Shown: in pieces, positions 35,253 through 43,688 of the stretch | Layout: each line of letters starts with the position of its first letter | Position numbering within the stretch: position 1 is the stretch's first letter | NCBI GenBank assembly: GCA_963676865.2 | Contig: CAXXSS010000001.1 | Span: 3,286,001 to 3,350,000, forward strand | Reading direction: 5' to 3' | Source: JAAYUD01 sp963676865 | GTDB taxonomy: Bacteria; Bacteroidota; Bacteroidia; Bacteroidales; Bacteroidaceae | DNA length: 64,000 nucleotides | Program-made: the position numbers and the translations under genes | The notes under the pieces: model-generated | What the model was told of the DNA's origin: nothing | Databases searched by the model: none | What the model saw: the letters and a program-made list of their open reading frames with translations, nothing else

Positions 35253-37364
35253 ATGAGCAAAAAAAAGACATTGAGGAAAATAACCGTCAGTGGTAATTTA
35301 CCTCGTCCCGGACAAACAGGTCCACGCACTATTATAATCAATCAGCCGCAAAGGTTCGGATTAGATATCTCGGCATATATTAACGCCGTTCGTGGTGCGG
35401 AAAATGTGGATTTTACAAGGCGAACGAAACTATATGATCTATACAGCGAAATCATCATGGATCCTCACTTAAGTAGCGTCATGGACAAGCGCAGGAGTCA
35501 CATATTATCCACGCCCATCTCTTTTATGCGCGACGGAGAGCCCGATGAGGTGGTCAACGAACAATTATCTTCACCGTGGTTTTACGACCTACTCTGCGAT
35601 GCATGGGATACGATTGCCTGGGGATTCAGCCTTTTACAGTTCAGGATGGATGGAAAATGGCTTAACTACGACTTGGTTCCGCGCAAACATGTGGATCCGG
35701 TACGCCGATTGATTTTGCGGCATCAGACAGATATCAGCGGGCAGAGCTGGGATGAATTTGATGAATTATTAGCACTCGGTAAACCAGACGCCCTCGGACT
35801 ACTTGCCAAAGCAGCTCCATTCGTTATATACAAAAGAGGGACTTTTGCAGATTGGGCTCAATTTTCAGAAATATTCGGAATGCCTATCCGGGAATATACT
35901 TATGATAGTGCAGATGAAGAGGCGAGGCACAAACTAATCAACGACGCAAGCATGCAGGGAGCTAATGCGGTATATATCCATCCTTCGGATTCGTTTTTAA
36001 AGCTGATAGAAAGTGGAAATAAGACAGGTAGTTCAGATCTGTACGAGGGATTGAAAGACGCTTGTAACAGCGAGATAAGTAAGCTATTTTTAGGAAATAC
36101 CTTAACGACGGAAGCATCCAACAAAGGAACACAAGCACTTGGTACCGTGCATAAAGAAGTAGAGGATACAATCGCGAAATCGGATAAAAGATATATTCTC
36201 AATTTCTTGAATTACGACATGAGCGATATCTTTTCCGATTTCGGAATAGATATCAGTGGAGGTAGGTTTGAGTTTGTGGACAGTCGCGACGTAGATACGA
36301 GCAAACAGGCTATTATCGTGACGCAGATGAGACAATTAAACCTGCCTATCGGTGACGATTATCTTTATCGCACATTCGGCATCGATAAGCCAGAGAATTA
36401 CGAGGAGTTGAAGAAAAAGATGGAAACAGCAGCAAAGGCCGAATCCACACCTATCACAGTTCCAACGCCTGCGGCAATTACCAATCAGGCGCAAAAATCA
36501 AAATCAGGGCTATTATCTTTTTTTGTTCATAAAAAAAAAGATAATAGTCAAAAAATAGATGATCTTTACCGTAAACATAAATGTAAACATTATGAAATAG
36601 TCAACGCGGGATCATCTTTTAAATTTGACTTTGACGCCTTAGAAGCATCGATAAGACGTATATATGATAAAGACATCAACCCTGAAAAAGAAATCGACGA
36701 GGGGCTTTTTAATGCCATATATGACGTGTTCAGCAAAGCGACTGACGAAGGGTTCGGATCTTTCGAAGCAGGAGATCCGGAATTTGACTTTTACAATGCT
36801 TTAAAAAATAATAACGCCGTGTTCTCTTGTTTTCGGGCACATCGGATGCAGAACGATATAGCAGAGCAGCTACTGGATGATAAAGGCAAATTAAAGCCGT
36901 TCAAACAGTTTTCAAACGATGTTCAACCAATTGCTGACCATCACGTCAAGGATTGGCTGGAGACGGAATATAATACGGCCGTTATACGAGCTCATCAGGC
37001 GGCGGATTGGCAACAATTTCAACGCGAAAAGGATATTCTCCCGAATTTAAAATGGATGCCGACTACCAGTCCGGACGAAGATCCCGTCCATCGTGAATTT
37101 TGGAGCATGGAATTAACATTACCGGTAGATCATCCGTTTTGGGAAAAACATTATCCGGGCGATCGTTGGAATTGCAAATGCAGCCTACAAGCGACAGACG
37201 AAGAGGCAAGCAGCAATCCTGCTTCCATAAAAGAGAAATCCGATCCGGGACTTGACAATAATCCGGGTATAAGTGCGGAGATCTTCACGAAGTCGCATCC
37301 GTTTATCGCCGATGCTCCTTCAGGAACAAAAAAGGTAGTTGAAAAATTCCTCAAAAAGTTATGA
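35253..37364 (+). CDS. Portal protein (DUF935) fused to MuF-like head protein
   Basis: 703 aa, where Mu has two genes. Residues about 1-400 fit the DUF935 portal (MDPHLSSVMDKRRSHILSTP-type segment, DTIAWGFSLLQF, KLFLGNTLTTEASNKGTQA). After a Ser/Pro linker and KKKDNSQKI, residues 450-703 fit MuF-like minor head proteins, ending with HPFWEKHYPGDRWNCKCSLQ, the conserved CxC. There is no stop or start between them, so this looks like a true fusion. Overlaps the next gene by 4 bp. Confidence 0.88.
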   Translation: MSKKKTLRKITVSGNLPRPGQTGPRTIIINQPQRFGLDISAYINAVRGAENVDFTRRTKLYDLYSEIIMDPHLSSVMDKRRSHILSTPISFMRDGEPDEVVNEQLSSPWFYDLLCDAWDTIAWGFSLLQFRMDGKWLNYDLVPRKHVDPVRRLILRHQTDISGQSWDEFDELLALGKPDALGLLAKAAPFVIYKRGTFADWAQFSEIFGMPIREYTYDSADEEARHKLINDASMQGANAVYIHPSDSFLKLIESGNKTGSSDLYEGLKDACNSEISKLFLGNTLTTEASNKGTQALGTVHKEVEDTIAKSDKRYILNFLNYDMSDIFSDFGIDISGGRFEFVDSRDVDTSKQAIIVTQMRQLNLPIGDDYLYRTFGIDKPENYEELKKKMETAAKAESTPITVPTPAAITNQAQKSKSGLLSFFVHKKKDNSQKIDDLYRKHKCKHYEIVNAGSSFKFDFDALEASIRRIYDKDINPEKEIDEGLFNAIYDVFSKATDEGFGSFEAGDPEFDFYNALKNNNAVFSCFRAHRMQNDIAEQLLDDKGKLKPFKQFSNDVQPIADHHVKDWLETEYNTAVIRAHQAADWQQFQREKDILPNLKWMPTTSPDEDPVHREFWSMELTLPVDHPFWEKHYPGDRWNCKCSLQATDEEASSNPASIKEKSDPGLDNNPGISAEIFTKSHPFIADAPSGTKKVVEKFLKKL

Positions 37365-37906
37365 CAACGGATGCTTCTCAATTGCAAAATATCGTCACTG
37401 AAAAGATAAGAGAGATTAAGAATCTCACCATGAATGTGATGCCTGTCAAGGTAGGAGCTATTGCGAAAAGTCATTTTCAAGACAACTTCAGAAAAAGCGG
37501 TTTTGTCAATAACGGACTGCAAAGCTGGATCCCGGCAAAGCGTTTAAGTGGGAAAGGCAAACATACTGCATATAAGACATTATTAAGCGGTAGGAATCAT
37601 CTATTTAGCGGGATTAGTTATACGCCCGGACAGGGGAAAGTGATGATAGAGAATAGAGTTCCGTACGCGATCGTACATAATGAGGGTTATTCGGGCGTAC
37701 AATATGTACGTCCGCATAAAAGCGGTCGACTAGAGGCAATGAGTTTGAAAGGCAGAAAAAGAATGCGAGTTGGCGGATCAAACATCAGCGGTTTCAGTCG
37801 GCGAATGAAAATACCGAAAAGGCAATTCATCGGAGAAAGCGCCGAACTAAATAAGAAGATAGAAGATAAATTCGACAGCGAAGTTGGCAAAATAATAAAA
37901 ATATAA
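37361..37906 (+). CDS. Phage virion morphogenesis / tail completion protein (gpG/S-like)
   Basis: 181 aa with the features of the family: VGAIAKSHFQDNFRKSGF, LLSGRNHLFSGISYTPG, AIVHNEGY and IPKRQFIG. It joins or finishes the tail before head attachment. Overlaps the fused portal gene by 4 bp. Confidence 0.83.
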   Translation: MTTDASQLQNIVTEKIREIKNLTMNVMPVKVGAIAKSHFQDNFRKSGFVNNGLQSWIPAKRLSGKGKHTAYKTLLSGRNHLFSGISYTPGQGKVMIENRVPYAIVHNEGYSGVQYVRPHKSGRLEAMSLKGRKRMRVGGSNISGFSRRMKIPKRQFIGESAELNKKIEDKFDSEVGKIIKI

Positions 37907-37909
37907 GGT

Positions 37910-38413
37910 ATGGAAGAAGAATTATTAATAGCATTAATTGACATCATCGCGTCTGGAATGCCAGAGCTACAAACGAAAGATGAAGATTATGGACAACTGG
38001 AAGCGTTATTATCCGGAGAGAAAGAAGATAATTACCCCTTATTATTTCCGGCAGTGTTAATTCATGCGCCAATAACGGACTGGAATAACTTGGCAGGCGG
38101 GAATCAAAAAGGAAAAACAACGGTCAATGTCAGATTAATGATAGATTGTTATGATGACACGCATTATGGCAGTACAACGACTGATAAGATAAAAGATCGA
38201 GCAGATATGGTCAAAAAGCTACACGACCTATTGCAAAATAAATCACTTCCGGAATCGACGCCACTTATTCGGACACAATCAAAATCGGTCAATATGGGTG
38301 GCGGAATAAAAGTATTTGAACTGACTTATACTTGTGTAATGACCGACATGGTACCAACCACTACAACTCCGCACAAAATTACAGGAGTAAAGATCAATGC
38401 GAACATAATATAA
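37910..38413 (+). CDS. Tail terminator-type protein (Mu gp37-like)
   Basis: 167 aa, last gene of the rightward operon, 3 bp after the previous one. The core FPAVLIHAPITDWNNLAGG and VNVRLMIDCYDDTHYGSTTT fits the small alpha/beta tail-terminator proteins. Its stop lies about 20 bp before repeat array 2. Confidence 0.7.
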   Translation: MEEELLIALIDIIASGMPELQTKDEDYGQLEALLSGEKEDNYPLLFPAVLIHAPITDWNNLAGGNQKGKTTVNVRLMIDCYDDTHYGSTTTDKIKDRADMVKKLHDLLQNKSLPESTPLIRTQSKSVNMGGGIKVFELTYTCVMTDMVPTTTTPHKITGVKINANII

Positions 38414-38424
38414 CCCATATCAAA

Positions 38425-38929
38425 GAATTTCTGTAGTAAGTTACGCAAATCCTTGACGAACTTTATCGCAAAGGATTTCTGTAGCAAGTTACGCAAATCC
38501 TTGATCAACTTTATCGCAAAGGATTTCTGTAGCAAGTTACGCAAATCCTTGATGAACTTTATCGCAAAGGATTTCTGTAGCAAGTTACGCAAATCCTTGA
38601 CGAACTTTATCGCGAAGGATTTCTGTAGCAAGTTACGCAAATCCTTGACGAACTTTATCGCAAAGGATTTCTGTAGCAAGTTACGCAAATCCTTAATCAA
38701 CTTTATCGCAAAGGATTTCTGTAGCAAGTTACGCAAATCCTTAATCAACTTTATCGCGAAGGATTTCTGTAGCAAGTTACGCAAATCCTTGATCAACTTT
38801 ATCGCGAAGGATTTCTGTAGAAAGTTACACAAATCCTTGATCAACTTTATCACAAAGGATTTCCGCAGCAAGTTACACAAATCCTTGATGAACTTTATCA
38901 CAAAGGATTTCCGTAGTAAGTTGCGCAAA
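38425..38929 (-). repeat. 48-bp palindromic tandem repeat array 2 (about 11 copies)
   Basis: The same unit as the array at 14924-15729 but on the opposite strand. Eleven units in strict 48-bp register. Units differ mainly in the GAYSAAC segment (GACGAAC, GATCAAC, GATGAAC, AATCAAC) and degenerate toward the high-coordinate end. The array fills the gap between the ends of the rightward late operon and the leftward early operon. Confidence 0.92.
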
Positions 38930-38946
38930 TAGTTAAATAAAAAAAA

Positions 38947-38979
38947 GCGGATGCATCAGATAGACGCATCCGCTTTTTT
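38947..38979. terminator. Bidirectional terminator at the operon convergence
   Basis: GCGGATGC (38947-38954) pairs with GCATCCGC (38966-38973), with an A6 run before and T7 after. It can end both the late rightward transcript (through the array) and the early leftward transcript. Confidence 0.85.
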
Positions 38980-38987
38980 ATTGCTAT

Positions 38988-39497
38988 TTATTCTTCCGGT
39001 CCATCTGGATCTTTCATCTCGTTGCTTTCAAATTCATCAATGCTCAAAGTTCCATTTGTCGGGTTATATTTAAATCGAATATTTCCCAACACGTATTTTT
39101 TCTTATTATAATAATTTCGGTATGAGCATTTAAATGATGTCGTTATCCATCCCGAATCGGCGTATAATATTTGGGAAAATTCGCTATATAATGACGGTTC
39201 TATTTGCCAAACGATATCCGATTGATATATTGAATCAAGTTCACTTTTGATTGTATCACTCAAATGGTCGACGCCTTTGAAATCATGATCTTTCATTATT
39301 TTTTTAAGCAATGAATCTTTTTGATCAGAATTCATGCTTTTCCATTGCTTTGCCGGACTTTCAATCTTTTCTATCTTTTCTGTTTTCTCCATCTTTTCTA
39401 TTTTATCATATAAGCCACTGTATTTTATCATAAGGATAAAAATAAGTGCGATTCCAACATAAAGTAATATGGTCTTATTCTCTTTTCTTATTTTCAT
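38988..39497 (-). CDS. Membrane-anchored protein, last early gene
   Basis: 169 aa. One N-terminal transmembrane helix (TILLYVGIALIFILMI), then a coiled segment (IEKMEKTEKIEKIES) and a globular region with aromatic-rich strands (WQIEPSLYSEFSQIL). Predicted inner-membrane protein facing the periplasm. Its position at the end of the early operon and single anchor would suit a superinfection-exclusion or envelope role; no family was recognised. Confidence 0.7.
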   Translation of the reverse strand: MKIRKENKTILLYVGIALIFILMIKYSGLYDKIEKMEKTEKIEKIESPAKQWKSMNSDQKDSLLKKIMKDHDFKGVDHLSDTIKSELDSIYQSDIVWQIEPSLYSEFSQILYADSGWITTSFKCSYRNYYNKKKYVLGNIRFKYNPTNGTLSIDEFESNEMKDPDGPEE

Positions 39498-39541
39498 AAC
39501 TATATAATTTTATTGGATTATTGTATATTTCGATTGTTTTT

Positions 39542-39970
39542 TCAAAAATACCTTTTCATCGTCCTGCCATAAAATCGACCATCTTTTGATGTCACATGTT
39601 CTAATGCTTTTTCAACCATTGCAAAAGATATTTCCTCATATCTCATTATATCGGCTAATTCAGTGATTGATTTACCTGTTATCTGTGATATATTTATCAA
39701 CGGATTACATCCCGCATTTATTAATTGTAATAGTTCAGGTCTTTCAAGTTTTCCCTTAGCATACATCATCGAAAAAGTCAATACTAAATGATTTAATGTT
39801 TCTTGCGGACATAAAGAAACCGCAGCAACATTACACAGCATTTCTATATAATGCATTACTTTTTCAAATGGAATACCAAAACGAACCATAACATCTTCAT
39901 TTTGATGTATATCAGCCATTTTATAAAATGTATCATTTAATTTTACCATAATGATAAGGATTTTATTCAT
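39542..39970 (-). CDS. Stand-alone relative of the tape-measure N-terminal domain
   Basis: 142 aa. From about residue 20 it aligns with tape measure residues 95-225: FGIPFEKVMHYIEMLCNVA against FGVSLEKVMPYMKMLGNVA, ELLQLINAGCNPLINISQIT against DLLQLINAGYNPLQDISQMT, and HVTSKDGRFYGRT against the equivalent end. It has no transmembrane or tail-length region. It sits in the early operon, overlapping the upstream gene by 8 bp. Divergent but without stops, so it is kept as a gene. It may bind chaperones or an incoming tape measure (inference). Confidence 0.78.
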   Translation of the reverse strand: MNKILIIMVKLNDTFYKMADIHQNEDVMVRFGIPFEKVMHYIEMLCNVAAVSLCPQETLNHLVLTFSMMYAKGKLERPELLQLINAGCNPLINISQITGKSITELADIMRYEEISFAMVEKALEHVTSKDGRFYGRTMKRYF

Positions 39971-40232
39971 TTGAAAATAGCGCCAATTGCTGGGCGGTTA
40001 GATGAGGTTTTTTGACACGTGGGACCGGTTGCAAGTTGACGCCTTCTATCTTATTGATGCAGTTACGAATAATCGCCATAATTCGCTCTTCAGATATAAA
40101 GAATTCTTGTTCGGATAAGATGTGCAATGCATCATCGAATCTAAGACGCTGCGTTTCCGTCCAGTAGTAATACCGTCGGCATAAGGCTTCGTCCCTTTTT
40201 TTAATTAATTCTTTATCCCTACCTCTTGCCAT
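39963..40232 (-). CDS. Small basic early protein, possible regulator
   Basis: 89 aa, basic and helical: MARGRDKELIKKRDEALCRR, YYWTETQRLRFDDALHIL, ISEERIMAIIRNCI. I recall close relatives in many Bacteroides phages but no function. Its place near the end of the early operon is where Mu encodes the late activator Mor, so it is a candidate for binding the palindrome at 32755 (inference). Confidence 0.65.
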   Translation of the reverse strand: MARGRDKELIKKRDEALCRRYYYWTETQRLRFDDALHILSEQEFFISEERIMAIIRNCINKIEGVNLQPVPRVKKPHLTAQQLALFSNE

Positions 40233-40336
40233 TTATTCAATATTTAACTGCAAATTAAATATTTTTCTTGCAATTATTCCAATAATACAAAGAAAAGATA
40301 CATTCTGAAGCGAACATATCTTTTCTTTTCTTGTTT

Positions 40337-40780
40337 TTATTCAGTTTTTTCACCCAAATATCGAATAACATCCGGGAAGAAATCTGTCTGATAATCGTAT
40401 ATCTTATACATCAATTCAGGGATGATAGGTTCATATCCGGTATATAACACGATAACTTTCTTTCCCTGCCCGGCAAACCATCCAGCTTCCGTATGAGCGG
40501 ATCGCCCGCATGGGAGAATAAGAATACAAGTGTCCGCCCATTTCATGGCATCAAAATCGCTTTTAAACCCCGCTTTAGCAATCGGATTATTAATCGCTTT
40601 CTTATAATCTTCCAAATCCCAGTCTTTCCACCTTATATCTATTTCATCCCATGAAAATCCAGTACGTCCGGGCGGATTAGTAAAGTCATATACTTCGTGA
40701 CCGACAGATCTTAATCTATTAGCCACTCCGTCAATGATTGGACCATTTTTCCAGCTACTCGCTAAATATATTTTTGCCAT
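40337..40780 (-). CDS. Nucleoside 2-deoxyribosyltransferase-like protein
   Basis: 147 aa. MAKIYLASSWKNGPIIDGV, MKWADTCILILPCGRSAHTE and GWFAGQGKKVIVLY form the Rossmann-like core of the deoxyribosyltransferase/DUF4406 group, with the S/T-E active-site region in SAHTEAG. It may exchange bases on deoxynucleosides for phage DNA synthesis, or bind a nucleotide ligand. Located in the early operon. Confidence 0.78.
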   Translation of the reverse strand: MAKIYLASSWKNGPIIDGVANRLRSVGHEVYDFTNPPGRTGFSWDEIDIRWKDWDLEDYKKAINNPIAKAGFKSDFDAMKWADTCILILPCGRSAHTEAGWFAGQGKKVIVLYTGYEPIIPELMYKIYDYQTDFFPDVIRYLGEKTE

Positions 40781-40781
40781 A

Positions 40782-41222
40782 TTATTTTGGATTAAAAGGA
40801 TACACGTCTATTATGGGCGTTTCAATTACATTTGCTATCTCATAATCGGCCATTGTACCTCTCATGCCCGCATCGAATTTAGTGACCGCATCGCGAAGAT
40901 CGGCGGCTTGAACTAACATATTAACCGGCTGTCTTTTTTCGATTCCACTCTTTTCATCGAGTGTGACGTAATAGATCTTCACCTTAAACCACTTATCGGC
41001 GGAATTATCGTCACAACTGAAAAGTTCCGTATAATTGGCACGCTTAATATCCGATACCGTAAATTCACCGGTAATAAACGGCTTCATTTCTTCAATAATG
41101 CGAGCTTCTGCTTCAGTAAAACTAAGAGCATCTACCAAATACGGCTCAACGACTTTCTTATTTTTACCATCTTCCATCACTTTCTCGTAACGGATTTTGC
41201 ATTCAAACCAATTATGCATCAT
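40782..41222 (-). CDS. DUF4494 family protein
   Basis: 146 aa. HNWFECKIRYEKVMEDGKNK and PYLVDALSFTEAEARI are the opening of DUF4494, a Bacteroidetes phage family of unknown function; a second WFKVKIYYVTLDEKSG repeat follows. It overlaps the DGR target gene's end by 4 bp, and the two are probably translationally coupled. Confidence 0.8.
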   Translation of the reverse strand: MMHNWFECKIRYEKVMEDGKNKKVVEPYLVDALSFTEAEARIIEEMKPFITGEFTVSDIKRANYTELFSCDDNSADKWFKVKIYYVTLDEKSGIEKRQPVNMLVQAADLRDAVTKFDAGMRGTMADYEIANVIETPIIDVYPFNPK

Positions 41223-41668
41223 TTGATGACCTTTTTACCGGTTAAGAATTCGCACCAAATATCAATAAATTTTTCGCCAGAATAGGTCGCAAGTTCCCTA
41301 TTCCGAAGCGCCACATGGAAGCTGCCAGCGAGAGTCGTATACGCAAGCGTGGGCGAGCCATACGCAGTGCAAAAGCGAAGGGCACAATACCCAGCATTCG
41401 CAAGCCCACCGAAAAAGACACAATCTTTTTTTGTTTCATCACTCATATTCTCCACTTCGTCCGTAGTGTATATTATAAAAACAGGCGTATATACATATTC
41501 CGGCTCACCAAGAGGAGGCTCCCATTCACCATTTAAAGATTTCGATATAATCTTAAGCTTTTCATACGCAATTGAATCTATATCGCGTCCATCATTATCT
41601 AAATTGAATTTATCAATGTCTATTGATAAAGATTCACATGCATCTTCAAATGTCTTAATTTTTTTCAT
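41219..41668 (-). CDS. Small early protein diversified by the DGR (second target)
   Basis: 149 aa. The N-terminal 70 residues (KIKTFEDACESLSIDIDKFN to LKIISKSLNGEWEPP) and the C-terminal NRELATYSGEKFIDIW resemble a small protein family I recall from Bacteroides phages. Between them lies VR2: DCVFFGGLANAGYCALRF to LAGSFHVAL. In contrast to VR1, the variable segment is internal, with about 30 residues after it. There is no signal peptide or membrane segment, so it should act in the cytoplasm, and it belongs to the early operon rather than the virion genes. What it binds is unknown. Confidence 0.9.
   Translation of the reverse strand: MKKIKTFEDACESLSIDIDKFNLDNDGRDIDSIAYEKLKIISKSLNGEWEPPLGEPEYVYTPVFIIYTTDEVENMSDETKKDCVFFGGLANAGYCALRFCTAYGSPTLAYTTLAGSFHVALRNRELATYSGEKFIDIWCEFLTGKKVIK
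41280..41303 (-). other. Hairpin just after VR2
   Basis: GAATAGG (41280-41286) pairs with CCTATTC (41297-41303) around a 10-nt loop, starting 7 bp past the VR2 edge. It occupies the same relative place as the GATA-loop hairpin after VR1 but has a longer loop. Confidence 0.45.
41311..41421 (-). other. DGR variable repeat VR2
   Basis: Aligns to the TR at a constant offset of 23799. About 20 template-adenine positions are changed; one internal position (41316) and the last base are the only other differences. It differs from VR1 at many adenine sites, so the two have diversified separately. Confidence 0.93.
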
Positions 41669-41680
41669 TTTGTTTTTTAA

Positions 41681-41956
41681 TTAAATATTTAAATTTTCTT
41701 TTATTCTCGTTGGACGAGCAGCTTTTCTGCGTTTTCGTTCTTCATCAGATGCTTCTGCGTAAGGTACATGTTGATCAATATACGCCTCGTCCAAATCATA
41801 TCTTCTTTCGAAAAAACGGTGTTGACTTAACAGTTCGTTATAAGCTTCACCACTCAATCCGATCGTTGGCCCGGAAAGTCGGTTCTCAATCTTTGCCATA
41901 GCGTCAGCGCATTTTTTCATACGCCGACGCACCCTTTCTAATTCTATCTTATACAT
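41681..41956 (-). CDS. Small coiled early protein
   Basis: 91 aa, highly charged: RVRRRMKKCADAMAKIENRL and EASDEERKRRKAARPTRI. Helical throughout, possibly nucleic-acid binding. It overlaps the DUF3164 gene by 8 bp. No family assigned. Confidence 0.65.
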   Translation of the reverse strand: MYKIELERVRRRMKKCADAMAKIENRLSGPTIGLSGEAYNELLSQHRFFERRYDLDEAYIDQHVPYAEASDEERKRRKAARPTRIKENLNI

Positions 41957-42611
41957 CCGTCATACCGAGCGGTATGTTAACCCACTCGCCATTTTCGCCG
42001 CGCTTTTCAGCACGTATAAACATTTTACTGTCAGTTGGCTTATATGCCTCTTCAATAATCTTAACCCCCTCGATAAAACGGTCATTCTCGCTATTTTCGG
42101 CCAATTGGCGTAGCTGTATGACACGATTCGCTTTTAAGTTGCCAGCGCCATCCGTAGAAAGTAACCGCATGATCATCGACACGAGTTCTTTCGTCTCATC
42201 ATTGCGCGCGAGCGATTCGAGGTATTCCTTTACGATCGCTATTCCCGATTCTACTGTGTCGTCGTAAGAATCGATCGTATAACGACCAAGCGTTAGCCGA
42301 TAAATTCCGTCCTTAGAGGTGAAGGTGTGAGATCTTTGTCCGTCTTTTGTCAATTTCATGATATCGGACTTCATATCCAATATTGCCTTAAAATTAGAAA
42401 AAATGTGAGTCTTTGCTTTTGCCAGATTGCCGGATATCTCCAGCAAGTAGGGAATAGCCGAAGCCAATTCAACATCTACCATTGAACGGTACTCTTCACG
42501 ATTTCTTTTCGCGTTCTGTGCAGCCTCTTTTTTTTCACGTGCACGCTTGAACTCTTCGAAATCCCGAGCTTCCTGTTCGGTAAGCTCCATTTTTTTTGTC
42601 TTCTGTTCCAT
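41949..42611 (-). CDS. DUF3164 family protein
   Basis: 220 aa. The charged helical start (LTEQEARDFEEFKRAREKKE) and the core with KDGIYRLTLGRYTIDSYDD, LRQLAENSENDRFIEGVKII and SKMFIRAEKRGENGEW match DUF3164, found in Mu-like phages close to transposition genes. The function is unestablished; it may protect or coat DNA like Mu Gam neighbours. Confidence 0.83.
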   Translation of the reverse strand: MEQKTKKMELTEQEARDFEEFKRAREKKEAAQNAKRNREEYRSMVDVELASAIPYLLEISGNLAKAKTHIFSNFKAILDMKSDIMKLTKDGQRSHTFTSKDGIYRLTLGRYTIDSYDDTVESGIAIVKEYLESLARNDETKELVSMIMRLLSTDGAGNLKANRVIQLRQLAENSENDRFIEGVKIIEEAYKPTDSKMFIRAEKRGENGEWVNIPLGMTDV

Positions 42612-42628
42612 TTCTTTTGAATTTTATA

Positions 42629-43030
42629 TTAAACTTCTTTTCTTTTGATAGCTCGTAACTTTTTTAATAAATACTCGAGCTCATTAATATCCATTCGGTT
42701 AAACATCTGACCAGCGATGCGCTTGTCCAGACAGTAAGCATTGATTGCATTCCAATCTGTTGTGTCTATTCCAATCAGCTGGAGCTGATGAAGCACGGCC
42801 GATCTCCAGCGTCTTAATTCACGTTCAATATGATCCCTCGATGCAATAGGCTTAATGAGATTCTGCATACCTTTACATGCCGCCTTATATTCATCGAGAC
42901 TCATATCCCTTAAGCTATCGGTGCGCCCATTTGTATATTGTGAAACGATATTCCTCTTCATCTCTTCGTCAGCGCACGGAATCAGGTGCAGCAAGCCGTA
43001 AAAACGAGCATAATTATTTGGCTTTATCAT
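42629..43030 (-). CDS. Early protein, possibly GemA/gp16-related
   Basis: 133 aa. LLHLIPCADEEMKRNIVSQY and RTDSLRDMSLDEYKAACKGM recall the short-helix pattern of the GemA/gp16 (DUF1018) regulators of Mu-like phages, and the position agrees, but the similarity is weak. The C-terminus is a helical bundle (MDINELEYLLKKLRAIKRK). It overlaps the next upstream gene by 17 bp. Confidence 0.6.
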   Translation of the reverse strand: MIKPNNYARFYGLLHLIPCADEEMKRNIVSQYTNGRTDSLRDMSLDEYKAACKGMQNLIKPIASRDHIERELRRWRSAVLHQLQLIGIDTTDWNAINAYCLDKRIAGQMFNRMDINELEYLLKKLRAIKRKEV

Positions 43031-43229
43031 TTTTCAACATTTTTAATTGAGTCAAATAATGTAATATAGTGGCATAAAAATCAACAGCGCGTTTAGATGC
43101 TTCTTTTGATTCATTAGAGCGAGCTCTTTTTTGATATTTTATTCCAGAACCAATGGTCTTATTCACGATTTCTATACAATCATCGATAGAAAGCATGAGT
43201 TTATTTTTTTTGGGTTTAATTTTTCCCAT
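43014..43229 (-). CDS. Small early protein
   Basis: 71 aa, strongly basic start (MGKIKPKKNKLMLSIDD) and helices around KASKRAVDFYATILHYLTQL. Compact operon spacing (1 bp from its upstream neighbour, 17 bp overlap downstream) supports it. Function unknown. Confidence 0.6.
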   Translation of the reverse strand: MGKIKPKKNKLMLSIDDCIEIVNKTIGSGIKYQKRARSNESKEASKRAVDFYATILHYLTQLKMLKNDKAK

Positions 43230-43230
43230 T

Positions 43231-43536
43231 TTATTTATCCTCCTTAATAAGCTTTTCGTTAAACTTTAAATAATATCCCGCGCTTTTATCTTTCCGAGTA
43301 TAATCTACATGTGTTGTTCCAAATGCTTTAGCCATTACGATGTAAAAAATTGTTTTTGGGAGTGGCCTATTTTCAATATAGTTTAGATATTGATCATACA
43401 ATATGTGATTAGGCGTTATCTCATCTGACTTTATAAACACTTCCTTCAAAGGGAGTAAATCGATTTCCAATTCCTTAGGATCACACATAAATTTTGTAAA
43501 TAATTCAATCGTTAGTGGATTTAGTGGTATTAACAT
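43231..43536 (-). CDS. Small early protein with a strong ribosome binding site
   Basis: 101 aa (MLIPLNPLTIELFTKFMCDP). Its ATG at 43536 lies 8 nt after GGAGG and overlaps the end of the upstream small gene. VMAKAFGTTHVDYTRKDKS is the most distinctive stretch. No family recognised. Confidence 0.65.
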   Translation of the reverse strand: MLIPLNPLTIELFTKFMCDPKELEIDLLPLKEVFIKSDEITPNHILYDQYLNYIENRPLPKTIFYIVMAKAFGTTHVDYTRKDKSAGYYLKFNEKLIKEDK

Positions 43537-43688
43537 TCTTTCACCTCCTCTTCTTTTATTTCGTCATAGTTGAAATGAATATCTATCGGTTCAATGCCGA
43601 ATATTTTTGCTATTTCTTTTCTATTTTTCTCTATATCGTCAGTTGGGATATAAAGAGATATATGAACTTTAGTTATTACTTTTTTCAT
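43530..43688 (-). CDS. Micro-gene, 52 aa
   Basis: Begins MKKVITKVHISLYIPTDDI and ends with an acidic stretch (IKEEEVKEC). It overlaps its downstream neighbour by 7 bp and its upstream one by 20 bp, and codes through a stretch otherwise left empty in a tightly packed operon. Function unknown. Confidence 0.55.
   Translation of the reverse strand: MKKVITKVHISLYIPTDDIEKNRKEIAKIFGIEPIDIHFNYDEIKEEEVKEC

Noticed and set aside
38326..38932. Open frames through array 2
   Set aside because: Same reason as for array 1; one of them also runs antisense through the end of the tail-terminator gene.
39542..39970. Simple pseudogene of the tape measure
   Set aside because: No stops or frameshifts, a proper start in a tight operon, and a different gene neighbourhood; kept as a gene with the relic option noted.
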